From Prostheceraeus crozeri (lineage: Eukaryota > Platyhelminthes > Polycladida > Euryleptidae): DNA of 64,000 nucleotides. The stretch is from assembly GCA_907163375.1 (NCBI GenBank), contig CAJQUW010002102.1:62001-126000 (forward strand). Direction: 5' to 3'. The notes below the pieces were generated by a model. It saw only the letters and a program-made list of their open reading frames with translations. It was not told the DNA's origin and made no database searches. Of the stretch, positions 24,392 to 36,913 are shown piece by piece. The translations under genes were made by a program, and so were the position numbers. Each line of letters opens with the position of its first letter. The first letter of the stretch is position 1.

Positions 24392-25111
24392 ATGCCATCA
24401 CCAGCCAATCAACCACAAACCCGCTCGCGCTCTGGTTCGTCTGCTAATTTACAAATAAATGACATCCACAAACTGATTTTAGAGTCTGAAGACCGGATTT
24501 TAAGCAAAGTCTTAGAACGCTTAGATACTTTGACTACTAAGATCAATTATATTGAAGAAAGTGTTCGAAACATCAAAGCTGTTCAACTTCAGCATGAAGA
24601 AGAAATCTCTCAAATCAAAGACTTCATAATCGAATCAGAACGTAAGAAATTGCAGCAAACTAGACATGAACTCAGTCCCAATATTATGTGAAGGGCATTA
24701 CAGAATGTTCAGTCAGCGTTCCAGACGACACCGTACTCAAAGTTAATGAGGTTCTGAGCACTATAAACCAATAAAAATATTCCCGCTAACATAATTATTT
24801 CCAGACTTGGTGGGATGAGAGGATCTGTACCAAGACCAATTAAAATTATCACAGCTAATAGAGAGGAAAGGAACAAAATTCTTAAAAAGGCAAGAGATAT
24901 GAGAAATCATCCAATAATGAAGGATGTTTATTTTGACAGTGATAAATGTTTGATCGATCGCATGGAATCGGCTAGGCTTCGAGCCAATGCTAGGTCCCTC
25001 AGACTGGAGAGGCCGAATAGCCGGATGTACATTAGCAAGGGACAGCTCTTCTGTGATGGTGACAAAGTAGATCAGGAGGATCCATTGAAAAATATGTTTT
25101 CATCCTCATGA
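24392..25111 (+). pseudogene. LINE ORF1, degraded
   Basis: The first part (24,392-24,691) reads as a Ser/Arg-rich start followed by a heptad-rich coiled coil (VLERLDTLTTKINYIEESV, then EEEISQIKDFI). The second part (24,815-25,111) holds VPRPIKIITANREERNKILKKA and ANARSLRLERPNSRMYISK, typical of the RNA-binding domain of LINE ORF1 proteins. The two parts lie in different frames with stops between, so the ORF is broken at least once. In the family this protein coats the LINE RNA. Confidence 0.8.
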
Positions 25112-25156
25112 CTAACCTTCGATGCCTGCTCACCTAAGAATTCCACAAGAAACGAA

Positions 25157-27600
25157 ACATTCCCAACTTTTCTACTACTTAACGCGAGATGTATTGCGAC
25201 ACCTGGAAAAATGGATGAGCTACGCTTGACTTGCTCTGTTCAAAGTCCTGAAATCGTTGTTGTTACAGAGTCTTGGCTAAACTCTAAACATGAAAATGCC
25301 CTATTTGCAATAGATACATGCAATATGTTTCGTCAAGATAGAAATTACACGACTGGTGGTGGGATCACAGTGTGGGTCACGTCAACTGTCAATGTTCGCC
25401 GACATGATCCGATTATGCCTACGCCTCATGGAGAACACATTTTTCTCATCTTTAAATTCCAAGCTAATCATTTTATACTATGTGCCAGTTATATTCCTCC
25501 CAGTCGTAGTACCGAAACTGATGAAGCTCTTACAACTTCTTTCATCGAGGAATTCGACTGTGTCCTTGACTCCCTACCAAATCACAATATAATCTTGTGC
25601 GGTGACCTAAATCGACTTGACATTACTTTTGTAGTAAATTCTCACAACCTCGTTCAGAAAGTACACGACCCGACACGTAATGACGCCATTTTGGATCATT
25701 TTTATGTCAGCAGTGCTCTTTCAAGGAATTATCCTTCCGCTGAAATTGGTCCCCACCGTTTACTAAACGACGAGGCTCCCACAATCAAGTTCTCTTAAAA
25801 TTTTTCTCTGCTCCAAGCTGTACAGACAGAACTGATCACATAGTGTTTGACTTCAGAGCTCAGCACCTTCGTAACTTTGTATCTCATCTACATCAAATGA
25901 ATTTCACATATCTGTACAGAGAATCGGAGATTGATAGGAAAGTCGGCAATTTTTATGAAAAATTTCGCCATTGCCTATCATTTATTCCACAGGAGACTGT
26001 CTCAATGACATCAAGAGATAAGCCTTGGATTACACCTTACCTTAAGTCTCTGATAACACGACGCTTATCGTGCTGGTGACTATCATCTCTATACTGAGCT
26101 GAAGATCAAATGCAAAGAAATGTTGATACGAAAAGATTAAAACCCGAGATCAAAATCCGTGGTCAATAGTAAAGAAAATTTCTTGAAAAGTGGTTCGAAA
26201 TCCTCTCGCATCTCTTGTCGCAGATTTTGACAATATTGCTGACTCTGCTAATGCTATCGATCAAGAATTATCACGAGAATTTCATAATCATGAAGAGTTT
26301 GTTTTTGACAACGGTGATGACGGTCTATGGCTGCCCTTGGCGAGTGTTGAAGATATTTCTTGCTCCCTTGAAAACTTGAAGATCTCTAAAGCAACTGGAT
26401 CTGACGGAATTTTGAATAAATTTTACAAGCTAGCGAGCCGATTATTGCCAAACCTATCTGCAACATTGTGAACTCGTCAATAATCGAAAGAAAAGTTCCG
26501 AAGTTATTCAAAACATGTGCGATCTCACCTATTCCAAAGACGTCGTCACCAAAAATCAATCAATTGCGTCCAATAAGTATACCCAGTGTACCGTGCATGA
26601 TCCTCGAAAAACATGCATTAAATTCAGTTAAAGATCACTGCATCTCATGTATACCGGTTTCTCAATTTGCCTATAAACCGAAATCGAATACAACATCTGC
26701 TCTTATCACATTGCACCACAATATCACAAGTATGCTTGGCAAAACTGATGTTTCAGCATGTATTCTGGTAAGCTACGACTTTTCAAAGGCATTTGATTTG
26801 ATTTCACATCGCATCCTATTAGAAAAACTGCTTTATCTCGGTTTCCCATCTGGATTCTTGAAATGGTTGGAGAATTATCTCACAGATCGTTTTCAATTCG
26901 TAAGAATAAGGAATTGTCAAAGCAGTACTCTACCGGTTCACAGCGGTGTGCCAGAAGGATCACAGATTGGACCTTATTTATTTGTTCTGTATTGTCACGA
27001 CCTACGTCCGCAACTAGAACAGACTCTCTTAATTTATCATGCAGATGATATTAGCGAGGTCATTGTAATCGACGATAGTGATAGACCACTTACGGAGAAC
27101 AGCGCCTTGTTTGAGGCGGAATACACTAACATTTGCAAATGGTCATCCAAAAAAAATGCGCATCAATGAATCTAAAACACATGTAATTATATTCAGCAAA
27201 AGGTTTTCTCAATTGAATCTCCCTTTACTATTCGACAGTGTGTCACAAATCAAGCTGTTAGGAGTGATTTTGTCAGCTGATTTATCATGGACACCACACT
27301 TTCAATATCAAGGATCACGCGCCTCAAAGCGGCTTTACCTGCTTCGCCTACTTAAACCTGTTCTGTCACACGACGAACTTTGGCTGGTCTACGATTCGAT
27401 GATTGAATGTTTGCTCTATACTGCGCTCCACTCTTTGGCAAACTAAATTAGAAATGTCAACAGATTATCAACAGAATTTTTCGCAGAGCACGACGCATTA
27501 TATGTTCGAATACATGTAACTGCTCACATTCCGAAAACGATTTCTACACGAAATATTTCGCATCTCACAGAAAACTATTTCTATCGGCGAACTTGCCTGA
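25157..27600 (+). pseudogene. LINE ORF2: APE endonuclease and reverse transcriptase, degraded
   Basis: The endonuclease domain (25,157-25,798) starts LLLNARC and shows IVVVTESWLN, TGGGITVWV, CASYIPPSR and ILCGDLNRLD. A linker is read at 25,843-26,079. The RT (26,190-27,446) shows KATGSDGI, RPISIPSV, VSYDFSKAFDLI (motif A), HSGVPEGSQIGPYLF and YHADDISEV, then IKLLGVILSADLSWTPH. Motif C reads HADD in place of the usual YADD. At least four frame changes or stops separate these pieces: about 25,799, 26,080, 26,470 and 27,165. It belongs to the APE-type (CR1/L2/Jockey-like) LINEs, as does the RT at 5,910. Confidence 0.9.
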
Positions 27601-27862
27601 TCATCCCATTCATTCAATTATCCCACATATGTATTCGTGACCAAAGTGCATATGTCCCATGCTCACGAACAAATAGACGGCGAAATTGTTTCACTATATT
27701 TTCGACCATCGTATACAACAATATGCATAATTGGAAATGTTGACTGCATGTCGGCTACATTATGTACCCATGAAATTGTGTTTCTTTTGTGTCTCCTTTC
27801 ATATCCCTCGTATGGTTTCTGATTTTCATTTTTCATTGAAAAATAGGAGCTTTATTATACTA
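27601..27862. other. LINE 3' flank, no gene seen
   Basis: AT-rich sequence following the LINE; probably its 3' untranslated region, up to the foldback arm. Confidence 0.4.
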
Positions 27863-27975
27863 GTCCGGGAGCTAGCGTGAAGTTGTGCAGGGAACGAGGT
27901 AGTACATAACACTTTCACATAGCATAGTACACCTCTAACCTACTGCAAAACTTCGCGTCTGCCGGATCAGATCAT
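27863..27975. repeat. Solo left arm of a foldback element (TAGTCCGG family)
   Basis: It begins TA then GTCCGGGAGCTAGCG and continues GCAGGGAACGAGG, TAGTACACCTCTAACCTACTGC and CTTCGCGTCTGCCG. These blocks match in order the left arms at 19,396 and 23,355. No right arm follows. Confidence 0.75.
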
Positions 27976-28343
27976 TTGCTTTTAAGAAATAGAGAGGATA
28001 CCAAATTCCTATGTATTTCCAATGGTAAAATTGTGACATCTAATGTGTGGACTTCATTTTTTCGAGCTTTTGCTCATAAAAAATTTACAAATGGGTATTT
28101 TGTTGAACTGGTTATTATAGAAATCATCTACAGATTATGATCTTTCAAATGAGCTATCATTCAGTGACAGAGGATGAAGTAAAGTGTACAAACAGACACT
28201 TTTCGTTGGTATAACTGCAAATTTTAACATAGAAATTTCAGGAAAATTGTTGATATACTTTAACGAAAAGTGTCTACGAACGAAAAGCACGAACGAAGTG
28301 TGTAACGAAAAGCACTGACGGCGTCACAGAAAGTGAATGTGGT
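27976..28343. other. No recognisable gene
   Basis: AT-rich sequence with a local near-repeat (CGAAAAGTGTCTACGAACGAAAAGCACGAACG around 28,263). Nothing else is seen. Confidence 0.4.
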
Positions 28344-28351
28344 GTCGAAAC
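28344..28351. other. hAT target site duplication, left
   Basis: GTCGAAAC, identical to 29,747-29,754 on the other side of the element. Confidence 0.9.
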
Positions 28352-29746
28352 TAGGGTTTATAATCTCGAGCCGTTTTCTCAATCCCGGGATTTTCGAGAC
28401 TGGCTAATCGCAATCCCGGGATCCCGGGATCTCGATCGAGATTTATATATACTGTATATGTTTTTAATCATTAAGTTTCAAGAAATATTTCAAAAGACGA
28501 TGCGTGCTTGTAAAATGCATATCTTTCAACGTGAACTAAACAAACATCTACAGTAGGTAAAACAGTCAACTCGTAAAAAGTATTGGCGAAAGTAGGTAAG
28601 ACACTGAATTGTGTTATCACTCTCTCGACCGTAATTTCGTTAAGAACAAACCGGGCCTCCGAGAATTGCCCTTTCGGATTCTACGATGTTTTGGAGAAAA
28701 ATCTATCAGTGCAATATCAACTGATGTGATAATGAGTTTTGGCAAAAAAGGATTTTCATATTGTGTAAGCACAACTGTCTGCACCATCTTCACAATCATG
28801 AATGACAGTAAAAATGAAGTTATTTTGTTAAATTTGATGTAATATTAGCTGAGCTGATCGCCAATTTTGTGTTTCGAAGACTTTCTGTCAACAGGACTCC
28901 GTATCAGTTGAGCATACATCCACTTAGAGAACAAATGCATTTTTTGACATATCTTCTGAACTACTGGGTGAATTTTGATGAACGAAACGTTTGTCTTCAT
29001 CACAACAACCAAGATGAATACAACTGCATGTCAATTTTGTCGATAACTGATGATTTTTTTCAAGTTGTCTGTCACCGTTCAATTAATCACCGAGAACAAT
29101 TGTCCTTGTCGATGTGTGATTACCAACCAGCGCTTAAGCTGCAGTTAGTAGCAGTCCGGTGACCTGTCAATAGAGCGAATTCGGGAGATCACTGGGTTTT
29201 GAATGGACGGTTTTCTTTTCGGGGTGAACGGTTTACGGTTTTTCCCTCAAAGACCGCAACCGCAAACCGCAAACCTAGCTTGCTGTCTGAACGAGCCTTT
29301 TGAACGGGCCTTTAGGTCGGTATTTTAAATCGTTGTGATTTGACTTTCAGATATCATTTACGAAGGTATTTTCAGTTACAGAAGCAATACTAGTAGCAGT
29401 GTCACAACACTGTTTATTAAGCGTCTGAACGGTTTGTGTCACGGCATTGATTTAGCCCAGATTTCGCACTGCTCCTCGGCACTAATGTCACGACACTAGT
29501 GTCATCGTGTGAACGAGGTTTACCAGCTGGCTCGGCAAATACAGCACATCGGCAATTTATCAAACTTTGAACATAAAAAATTTAGATGCATTTTCAAAAA
29601 AGCCATTGACTCTCTTAACTATGTCACTTAGAAGGAACTCAGGGGCAATCTTTCAAATATCTCGAAATACCTCGAGATCTCGAAGACGTAATCCCGGGAT
29701 TTTTAATCTCGGAAATAGGGTCGAGATCCCGGGATTGTAAACCCTA
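28352..29746. mobile_element. Nonautonomous hAT transposon
   Basis: The 1,395-bp element is bounded by TAGGGTTTATAATC on the left and the reverse complement of TAGGGTTTACAATC on the right. An exact 8-bp duplication, GTCGAAAC, lies at 28,344-28,351 and 29,747-29,754. An 8-bp duplication and ends beginning TAGNG are the hallmarks of the hAT superfamily. Five CCCGGGAT/ATCCCGGG subterminal motifs lie near the two ends, as expected for transposase-binding sites. No hAT transposase can be read inside, so it would need one in trans. Confidence 0.9.
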
Positions 29747-29754
29747 GTCGAAAC
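29747..29754. other. hAT target site duplication, right
   Basis: GTCGAAAC, identical to 28,344-28,351. Confidence 0.9.
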
Positions 29755-30320
29755 CGAATTGCATCCATCCTTTTATCCGAATTTTATCTAAACTCCATAT
29801 ATCGCTATTCGCTAGCCGTCAAACAAGTCAGCAGCATTCCTTTAGTGTAGTCGATCGATAGACAATAACAATGAACATGAAAAGGAACAATGAATCATGA
29901 ACTTGATGATCATCAGCCAGATAGCCATTATTCTCTCTTTTCCAAGTATCTGTGACTGACTGGGTCTTCTCGAGACTATCACAGCCCACAGCTTACCGCC
30001 GTGACTGGGTGACAGTAGCAATACAGTAGTAGGTTAGATACTCAATGGAAAATCTGAAATAGTGTTGAAATAAATAGCACGAGACCGAGAGAGAAAATAT
30101 TTGACTTACACAGACTAACAGCAGAAGTCTGACTTCGTCTTTTAGGTTTGGGCTTGTGAGTAGTAATAAAACAGCGAACACCAAAACTGCGCCCCCCCTG
30201 TCAGACTAGGGCGGCCGCCCTAGTCCGACACCTAGTTTCTTCGAGTCCGACTCCCCCCCTCTGGAACGACAGAGGTTGGAGTTGCCAGAGGTTGTTCGTG
30301 GTGCGCTCTCCAAGCTGGTG
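29755..30320. other. No recognisable gene; contains a GC-rich palindrome
   Basis: A perfect 22-bp palindrome centred on GCGGCCGC lies at 30,204-30,225, in an otherwise AT-rich region. No coding resemblance was found. Confidence 0.5.
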
Positions 30321-30414
30321 TGGTGTGCTGGCTAGGCTGGCGGGGTGTGCTGGCTAAGCTGGCGTGGTGTGCCGGCCAGGTTGGAATGGTGTGCCGGCCA
30401 GGTTGGAATGGTGG
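30321..30414. repeat. 22-bp tandem repeat, four copies
   Basis: The unit is TGGTGTGCTGGCTAGGCTGG plus two bases. Copies start at 30,321, 30,343, 30,365 and 30,387; the last two are identical and the first two nearly so. The strand is strongly G over C biased. It lies just left of Polinton A. Confidence 0.9.
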
Positions 30415-30699
30415 AATTTCGGTGCGAGACCACTCCCATCGTGTTTCTCGTCAAAAAAAAATGTTTTGGGGGGGGTTAACAAAAAGTTTTTCATCTCCCC
30501 CCTCATTACATATCCACACATACCAGTACCAACCAGATCTAATCATATTAACAAACCAAAACCAACCACATGAAACAATCAAACATGCCATACCATATAA
30601 CACCACACTACACATGACACTAAACCATGGGACTTAAGCAACAAAAAAGCAACACCATAACATATAACAAACAACAAAGCACCACAAATAACATAGTCA

Positions 30700-30929
30700 A
30701 TTTATCCATCAGACCTCTTCCAACTTGTCTACCATCATCTCGGCCATACCAGCCAAAAAGCTGCAGTATTTTATCTGAGCATACTTTCACGAAAGTGCAT
30801 TATACAATGCTGAAATCAAACTACATCCCACAAATTGATATTGCAATTTATGACGATGCTGGTGCGTTGATTCCTCTTCATAAAGATGCTGTAACAAGTA
30901 TCACACTCCATTTCCGAATGAAGAGTTAA
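30700..30929 (+). pseudogene. Polinton A: C-terminal part of a conserved structural-type protein
   Basis: The stretch ends with SNYIPQIDIAIYDDAGALI and SITLHFRMKS. The ending, a hydrophobic strand with a DDAG turn and then LHFR, is one I associate with proteins of the Polinton capsid region. No start is evident and the upstream sequence is A/C-rich and low in G. It directly precedes the LPSN-type gene in the same direction. The identity of the full protein is uncertain. Confidence 0.5.
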
Positions 30930-30938
30930 TGCAAAAGT

Positions 30939-32297
30939 ATGCTAATATATTTTTCCAATGTGATTAGTATGGAAAGTGAAAATAGAGATTCGTTTCTAAT
31001 TTACTTACCCAGCAATGCTTCTATGAAAAAATTTCCTAATAATAAACCATCAGACTTTCGAGTAGAATTAAATCGCTCACTACATCTAGAAGGCGAATGG
31101 GAAGTAGGTGTTTCCAGCATTTGCTATGATAGCAATATTCAGAATGTGAATGATTTGGAAGAAATGATATTGACTCCTCGCACCCATGACGGAATAACGA
31201 TGAATAATACATTCCAGTTCCCATACAATTTAACGTCAGATGGAAAGTGGAACTATGAATGGATTCAGATAAAATCAGATTATTATGGACCATTTGGGAA
31301 TGAGAAAATTATTAAGGCATTCAATATTGGCAATACTTCCATCATGAAGAATGAGGATCAGAAGGTTTATGAGTTTACTATCTATCATTGGATAGGGAGA
31401 CAGTTCCTTCGCTTTCATTCTTTTACTAAAGGTCTTACACTGAGGTTGAATAATGAATTCTATCCACATCTCGGTTTTGGACACAGTCTGCATCTGACAT
31501 CAATGGCTATTGCAAATTTTACAAAAATCTATTCAAACCGAATAAACAAATTTCATTATAAATTTAAAATATTTGATGAAGATGTTGTAGAATGTGAAGA
31601 ACGCATCATTTTGAAAAAGCGTGGTGTCAAGCCTTTGACACTTATTGAGTTAGTAAAACGATGGAATGAGACTGTGGGCAAGAAGTATGGAGAGAAAGTC
31701 ATGGTTCGGAAGGATAAGTTGATTATTCAGAAATATAATGACAAACTTACAGTTTATTTCTCTCTAACCTTGCGTCATTTTGTAAGACATCTAACACCTA
31801 TTATTGGAAGCGGTGTGGTGTATGCTTCTCATGAATATCACACTAAAGCTGATTCAGTTAATTATGAATGTTGGGTGGACATCTATGGTGATCGCATCAA
31901 GAAAATTTACCAGTCTTATCAAGAATCTAAAGTTGCTATCAATATAATGCCGCGTCTATATCATACAGTTGAAACCTTCATTCATGTAATAAATCCTTAT
32001 ATACAACAGAAGTTGAAGCATGTGATGAAAAGTAAATATGATGTAAAGACACACCACATTTCGTTTTCAATTGAAAATCAACGCGTTGTTCTGAAACTGG
32101 TTGATGACATTCAATGTCAATTGAGCAAAAATTTGAAAAAACTCTTTGGTTTTTCAATGCTACAAAATATGTTTACTGCTGCGCATACGATTGGTATAGA
32201 AACACCAATGACACTTGATAAATATGAACAACACGTTTACATTCAAAGTGATTTGATTCTACCTATTTCTGTTGGCGAGGAAAAAGAACGTGATTAA
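30939..32297 (+). CDS. Polinton A: conserved LPSN-type protein (capsid-region candidate)
   Basis: An open stretch of 452 codons. Near the N-terminus it reads SFLIYLPSNAS, FPNNKPSDFRVEL and LHLEGEWEVGVSSICY. This LPSN...FP.NKPS...L.G.WEV pattern is conserved among Polintons and also seen in Polinton B (54,558-56,060). In the family this protein lies among the capsid genes and is a candidate virion component; I cannot confirm a jelly-roll fold by eye. The preferred start may be the later ATG at 30,969 (MESENRDSF). It runs toward the polymerase gene, tail to tail. Confidence 0.7.
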   Translation: MLIYFSNVISMESENRDSFLIYLPSNASMKKFPNNKPSDFRVELNRSLHLEGEWEVGVSSICYDSNIQNVNDLEEMILTPRTHDGITMNNTFQFPYNLTSDGKWNYEWIQIKSDYYGPFGNEKIIKAFNIGNTSIMKNEDQKVYEFTIYHWIGRQFLRFHSFTKGLTLRLNNEFYPHLGFGHSLHLTSMAIANFTKIYSNRINKFHYKFKIFDEDVVECEERIILKKRGVKPLTLIELVKRWNETVGKKYGEKVMVRKDKLIIQKYNDKLTVYFSLTLRHFVRHLTPIIGSGVVYASHEYHTKADSVNYECWVDIYGDRIKKIYQSYQESKVAINIMPRLYHTVETFIHVINPYIQQKLKHVMKSKYDVKTHHISFSIENQRVVLKLVDDIQCQLSKNLKKLFGFSMLQNMFTAAHTIGIETPMTLDKYEQHVYIQSDLILPISVGEEKERD

Positions 32298-32702
32298 AGT
32301 GATTTCATTCATGATAAGGATGTTTTATATGGAATAGTCGAGAAGATGTTTCAACCTATTTTCTACCATCCTGTTATCAAACAAACTATACCATCTATTT
32401 CTATCAAAATTACAAATGGTCTACATGAGTGTATCCATGTGAAAGATACAAAATCCCTCGTAACTTTAGTGTTTCGGAAAACAAAGTGAAGTCATTGTAA
32501 AATTTTATTGAAATAAAAATATATGTATGAAAAAGTGTTTTGAAGAAGTGTTGACAAAGTGGGAAAGTTTTTTCACAGATATAGGGGGAATGAACTGACT
32601 GTAGGCATATATTCACAAGAAAGTGCAATCTAAAGCGATACATAAAGCAACAATGAATATCAACAAAAAATCATCAAAATACTGATTTAAGAATGAATCT
32701 TT
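32298..32702. other. Spacer between convergent Polinton A genes
   Basis: AT-rich sequence between the LPSN-type gene (+) and the polymerase (-). It contains AATAAAAATATA near 32,513, which may serve polyadenylation. No gene is seen. Confidence 0.45.
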
Positions 32703-35700
32703 TTACACATCTCCTGAATGTGGTAGTGTGAGTTTAAGTCTTATGGTTGGTGATATGTTTGTGTCAGGATGTCCATGTAGGAGAGATGTGTTATGTCCTA
32801 TCCAACACCTCTTATCCTCCCACGCTGAAAGTGCTTGCTTCCTCAATGTATGAGTTTTTACCTCATGTGTCTTTGATTTTAAGATGGTGATGTTGACAAA
32901 CGTTATGTTCTTTTTTATGTAGGCCATCTTATAGGATTATGTTTCATATTTACAACAATCGATTTAGATATGCCTTTTGCGCGCTTAATACTGTCACTGG
33001 AGTCTTTTGGTTTCATAGAATACGGTTTAGGACGAAGAAGAATCATTTCCTTAATTTCGTTTCCTGCCATTTCATCTTTAAAGCATACTAATTTTGCTTT
33101 ATTTTTAGTAGAGTATAGTGGGTGATCTGTAAGATAATTTGATGTATCAAAATATTTTTCTAAAGATTTTCCTACTTCATTGAAATTTAACTTTTTCTGT
33201 GCAGCGATACTTAAAGAGAAACTGTCGGTATCACCGCCCAGCAAACGCACGTCTTTAATTAGAGGGCATGGTTTTAATATTCTGTAGAAGAGTTGATGCA
33301 TTTCAAGCTTGGAATAATCTAACACAGCTTGTGCAATGTAAATGGGCTTGCACATCTCTACTTCTGATTTTATCATTTTAACACCAACCAACTCATCATC
33401 TATAATTTCTCTATCAATAAAGAGAGGTGACGTCGCTAACGTTTGAAATTTATCATTATGATTCACAAGTTTATAGTTAATACGCTTTCTAACGTCCTCC
33501 ATCGTCTTACCAAAAAGACTATTATTCTTATATTTATAGACATCCTTTTGAAATAATTTTTTGCGCTAGTGCACGTTTCTGGCTGTTACTATCAATATAA
33601 GGTTTCAGAAAGGCTGTCTAAATTTGATAATGCGGTGAACTGTTTTTAAAATCATCTCCATTTCTGAATAAAATTTTAAGATATAGAAGTGGACTAAATA
33701 ATTTTCTTTATCAAATTGAGTAAGCAAAAGTTTGCGGCAAGGCTTATACTTGGGCTGTCCGCTCCTTTCTAAATCTTTATGAAATTGTTTCATAAAGTCC
33801 GAAAGCATATCTTCAGTCACTTCGCCTGATTCGGGTGCAAGTGGAAAATCCACAGTTTTATTTTTAATACTATTTGGATAGATAAGATCTATCTCAAAAT
33901 AATATCCCCAATCACCATTTTCTGGAATAGCTAGTATGTTTGAAGATTTGGAGAAATGCTGAATTTCATTATCACCCAACCAGCTAAACTCAGAGTGAGG
34001 TAGAGGTTTGGACAGTGAACTATCATATAAATTATTCTGGTCATAGTACTTAGGATGAATCTGATCATCATCTACTTTTTTTGATTTTATTTGATGTCTA
34101 TTTACAAATGTGAGACCACCGCGAATTCCTCATTCAAATAAATTATACAACTCTGGATCTTGCAAAAGATGGATGCTCTCTCCAGTCATTTTAAAAGCAG
34201 ACTGGAATGACATGGTTGGAAGACTGACAAAGTGAACAGGATCTAATTTATCTTCTTCTAATTCCACTCGTCGAAACTCCTGAAATACATCAGCCAGCAA
34301 AAATACATCTAATTTTAGATAGGCGATCATATAATCGCTGAACGTTTGACAGGCAAATTTTGTCCATGCAACTTGAGCATGATTGCAATCTTTTACCTTG
34401 CATTCTAAACCAGTCAAATCATTTTTAAATTTGTCTATTGATGGAAGAGAAGTCTCACTAAGTTTAGAAATGTTGTCAAAGTATGCATATGGAAACACTC
34501 CTTTGCGTGTGATGACTTCAGCCGTCAAGTTAGGATATTGTTTCTTCAAATTTTGAGGTAGTGGAAGAGACTTAAGATTTTGAACGAGAGATGCTAGTGA
34601 TGAAGCCATGAATTGATAGGAATCTAAAAAATTTATATCAAAATAGACTGTCTTATTTTCTTTAGTTTTGTCAACTGCTACTTTTGCTATCATGGCCATG
34701 AACTTCTCTCTTGTTTGAGCTATTACACTTAACTTCTACTCTTTCATTTTTCCTCACCCCCTTATGACTTGTAACCCCCTAATTATCATATGACTGTCAT
34801 AACCTTTGAAGTTATGAAAAATATCGAGTAGAGTACGCCGTTACAGTCTCAGTGAAAAATTACATCTTGTACATAGCGCGTTTCTAAGTTTACCAGTTAT
34901 GTGATCATGGTCGAGCACTTTCTTGATTTTATCTTCATCAAACGTTTTATTACATTTTGGGAAGACTTTACAACTTTCAAATTTTACTTGATCATCTGCT
35001 GACATATTCAATGATCTGCGTTGGAGTTCACTATCATATTTTTGCTGAAATTTGACAGCGCTTTCGAGGAATCGTAAGAATGTATGTATACAATCGTCAC
35101 CTTGCCAGACGTGCATTTTATTATTTTTATTTTTGAAGTAACAATGCCATACCTCATAACATGATATGGCTGCCGCTTTATGGATGTTATCATCAATATA
35201 GCATTCGATGTCAGCATAGATGACACGAAGAGGACTTAATTCATCACCTTTCTCTCTATATGAAAACTCTTTATCTTTGGGCATGCATTCTATTTGCAGT
35301 TTACCTCGCTTACACCATTCATAATGTGTTTCAAATTCATCTTTTGACCTGAAGGGGCGCATACAATGGTCACATATGAAATACTCTCCTCTTCTAGATG
35401 TTAAGTGGGAATATAGTCGAGTCATTTTAGGAATACCACAGTAATACCAATTTTCACCATCATTTTGATATACTAGCAGGAGATTGACTACTCGATCATA
35501 AGTTGATGAACGGTTGTTGTAGCGCATACCCTAAAGCCCCTTTTGCCAGATGTGAACAACTATTTAAATTTCATTCAGTTTTTCAAATTTCTCTGTATCT
35601 TTAAACTTAATGTCTTCGCTATTGCAGTTATCAAACTTCAATTCATTCTCCCATTCATGATATTTGCTTCTACGGAAACGGTTGTTTTGTACATCATGAT

Positions 35701-36508
35701 AGTGGAGAATAGACAATACCGCATACTTAAAACACTGTGATTCACAATCAACAGAAATGACTGCATTCTTCGCTCTTAACGTTTTTGGAAGATTGAAGGA
35801 ACCTCGTCCACTGTAATTTTCTAATAGAGTAATTTTAAACATGGCAGATTCTACACCATCAAAAATCAGACCACTATCGCGCTCGTTAAATTTATCAATA
35901 TTTGATTTTAGTCCTTGGATGTGAAAATTTAACCAAGCTTCTTTATCGACTACCTCTGTAGCAGGAGAGGAGGGTATGTAAAACACCAACCTCTGTACTA
36001 TTTCACCAGTATGATAATCAACTTTAACATATTTTATTTTAAGGTAGATGAGCGCTTTTATTCTTAACTGCTCTAAATTATGAAAGAGCGCATCTATCAA
36101 TGTTGAATTTTGATGGAACCACTCCGGAAAATCAACAATAGTTTCTGAGGATTCCAAATGGTAATTTCTCACTACATTATTGAGCGATGTATTATTGTCG
36201 AATAGAGGAGGTGCTGTTACTATAACTATCATTTGTGTGTGTGTGTGGTGAAGTCTATATGAAGACAATTCAAAACCTGTTTCAAAAGATTTGAAACAAA
36301 ACTCACAAGTAAAGGAGACATGTTGAATAGAATCATCCTCACCTCGGGAGATTGATGATGGTTTGGGTTGACACACACGTTGTCTGATGTGTCGGGTGAG
36401 ATCACGCTTCTTCGTAAAGATGTGACCACAAACAGCACATTCCCGCTCATTAGATTCCCGCGACTGACCTCTTGAGCTGGTACTAACATCACCTGAAAGA
36501 GAAATCAT
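32703..36508 (-). pseudogene. Polinton A: protein-primed family B DNA polymerase, broken
   Basis: Read on the minus strand, the N-terminal part has C2H2-type zinc fingers (CAVCGHIFTKKRDLTRH, then CEFCFKSF and CDHCMRPFRSKDEFETHYEWC). It then shows exonuclease-side motifs (VIYADIECY), LNALCTRCN-like Cys clusters with DHDHITGKLRNALC, and the palm with DSYQFMASSL and GGDTDSFSL. GGDTDSF is the motif C class of family B polymerases, and the DHDH..TG..R..LC block is typical of Polinton polymerases. It replicates the element's DNA with a protein primer in living relatives. There are about five breaks. Short upstream exons with splice consensus may precede the first part, since an ATG sits directly before a GTAAGT at about 36,677. 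Confidence 0.9.
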
Positions 36509-36807
36509 TCTATCATCTCTATTAAAGTTATAGTTTATTGTTACAACCCACCTTCACTTAACAGCTCTAAAGTTTCCTCGAGAAGGGAGCGTTTTGGTGA
36601 TGAAGTAGATGCCTGAAATTGAGAAAGATGCTATTAGCCAAACGTTTGAGGGAGATGAGTGAGGAAATCTTCAACTTACCATTTCAGCGAAATCAAGTTT
36701 ATGTATAATACTTCAATGTCAGAAAATTGTATAGTTTATCAAAATAGAGACTTCACTTATTCTCAACACGTCTCAAATATAGAATGAAAAATAAGTCTGT
36801 TTCCCCC

Positions 36808-36817
36808 CTTTTATATA
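36808..36817 (-). promoter_or_regulatory. TATA box for Polinton A polymerase
   Basis: TATATAAAAG on the minus strand, about 130 bp upstream of the first candidate ATG of the polymerase gene. Inverted CCAAT motifs (ATTGG) lie a little further out, between this gene and the plus-strand gene at 36,914. Confidence 0.6.
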
Positions 36818-36913
36818 CTCTCATACTCGGCATTCATTGGCTATTCATTTGATTGGCTACTTACTTGTACTTAAGCACTAAGAAATCAAGCTCATAGCAT
36901 ACAATTTGAAGTC

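Noticed and set aside
28609-29162. Open stretches of 77-97 codons in the hAT element
   Set aside because: None shows hAT transposase motifs (zinc BED, RW, dimerisation region).
30320-30637. 105-codon open stretch starting MVCWLGWRG
   Set aside because: Its first half is the translation of the 22-bp tandem repeat, so it is not a credible gene.
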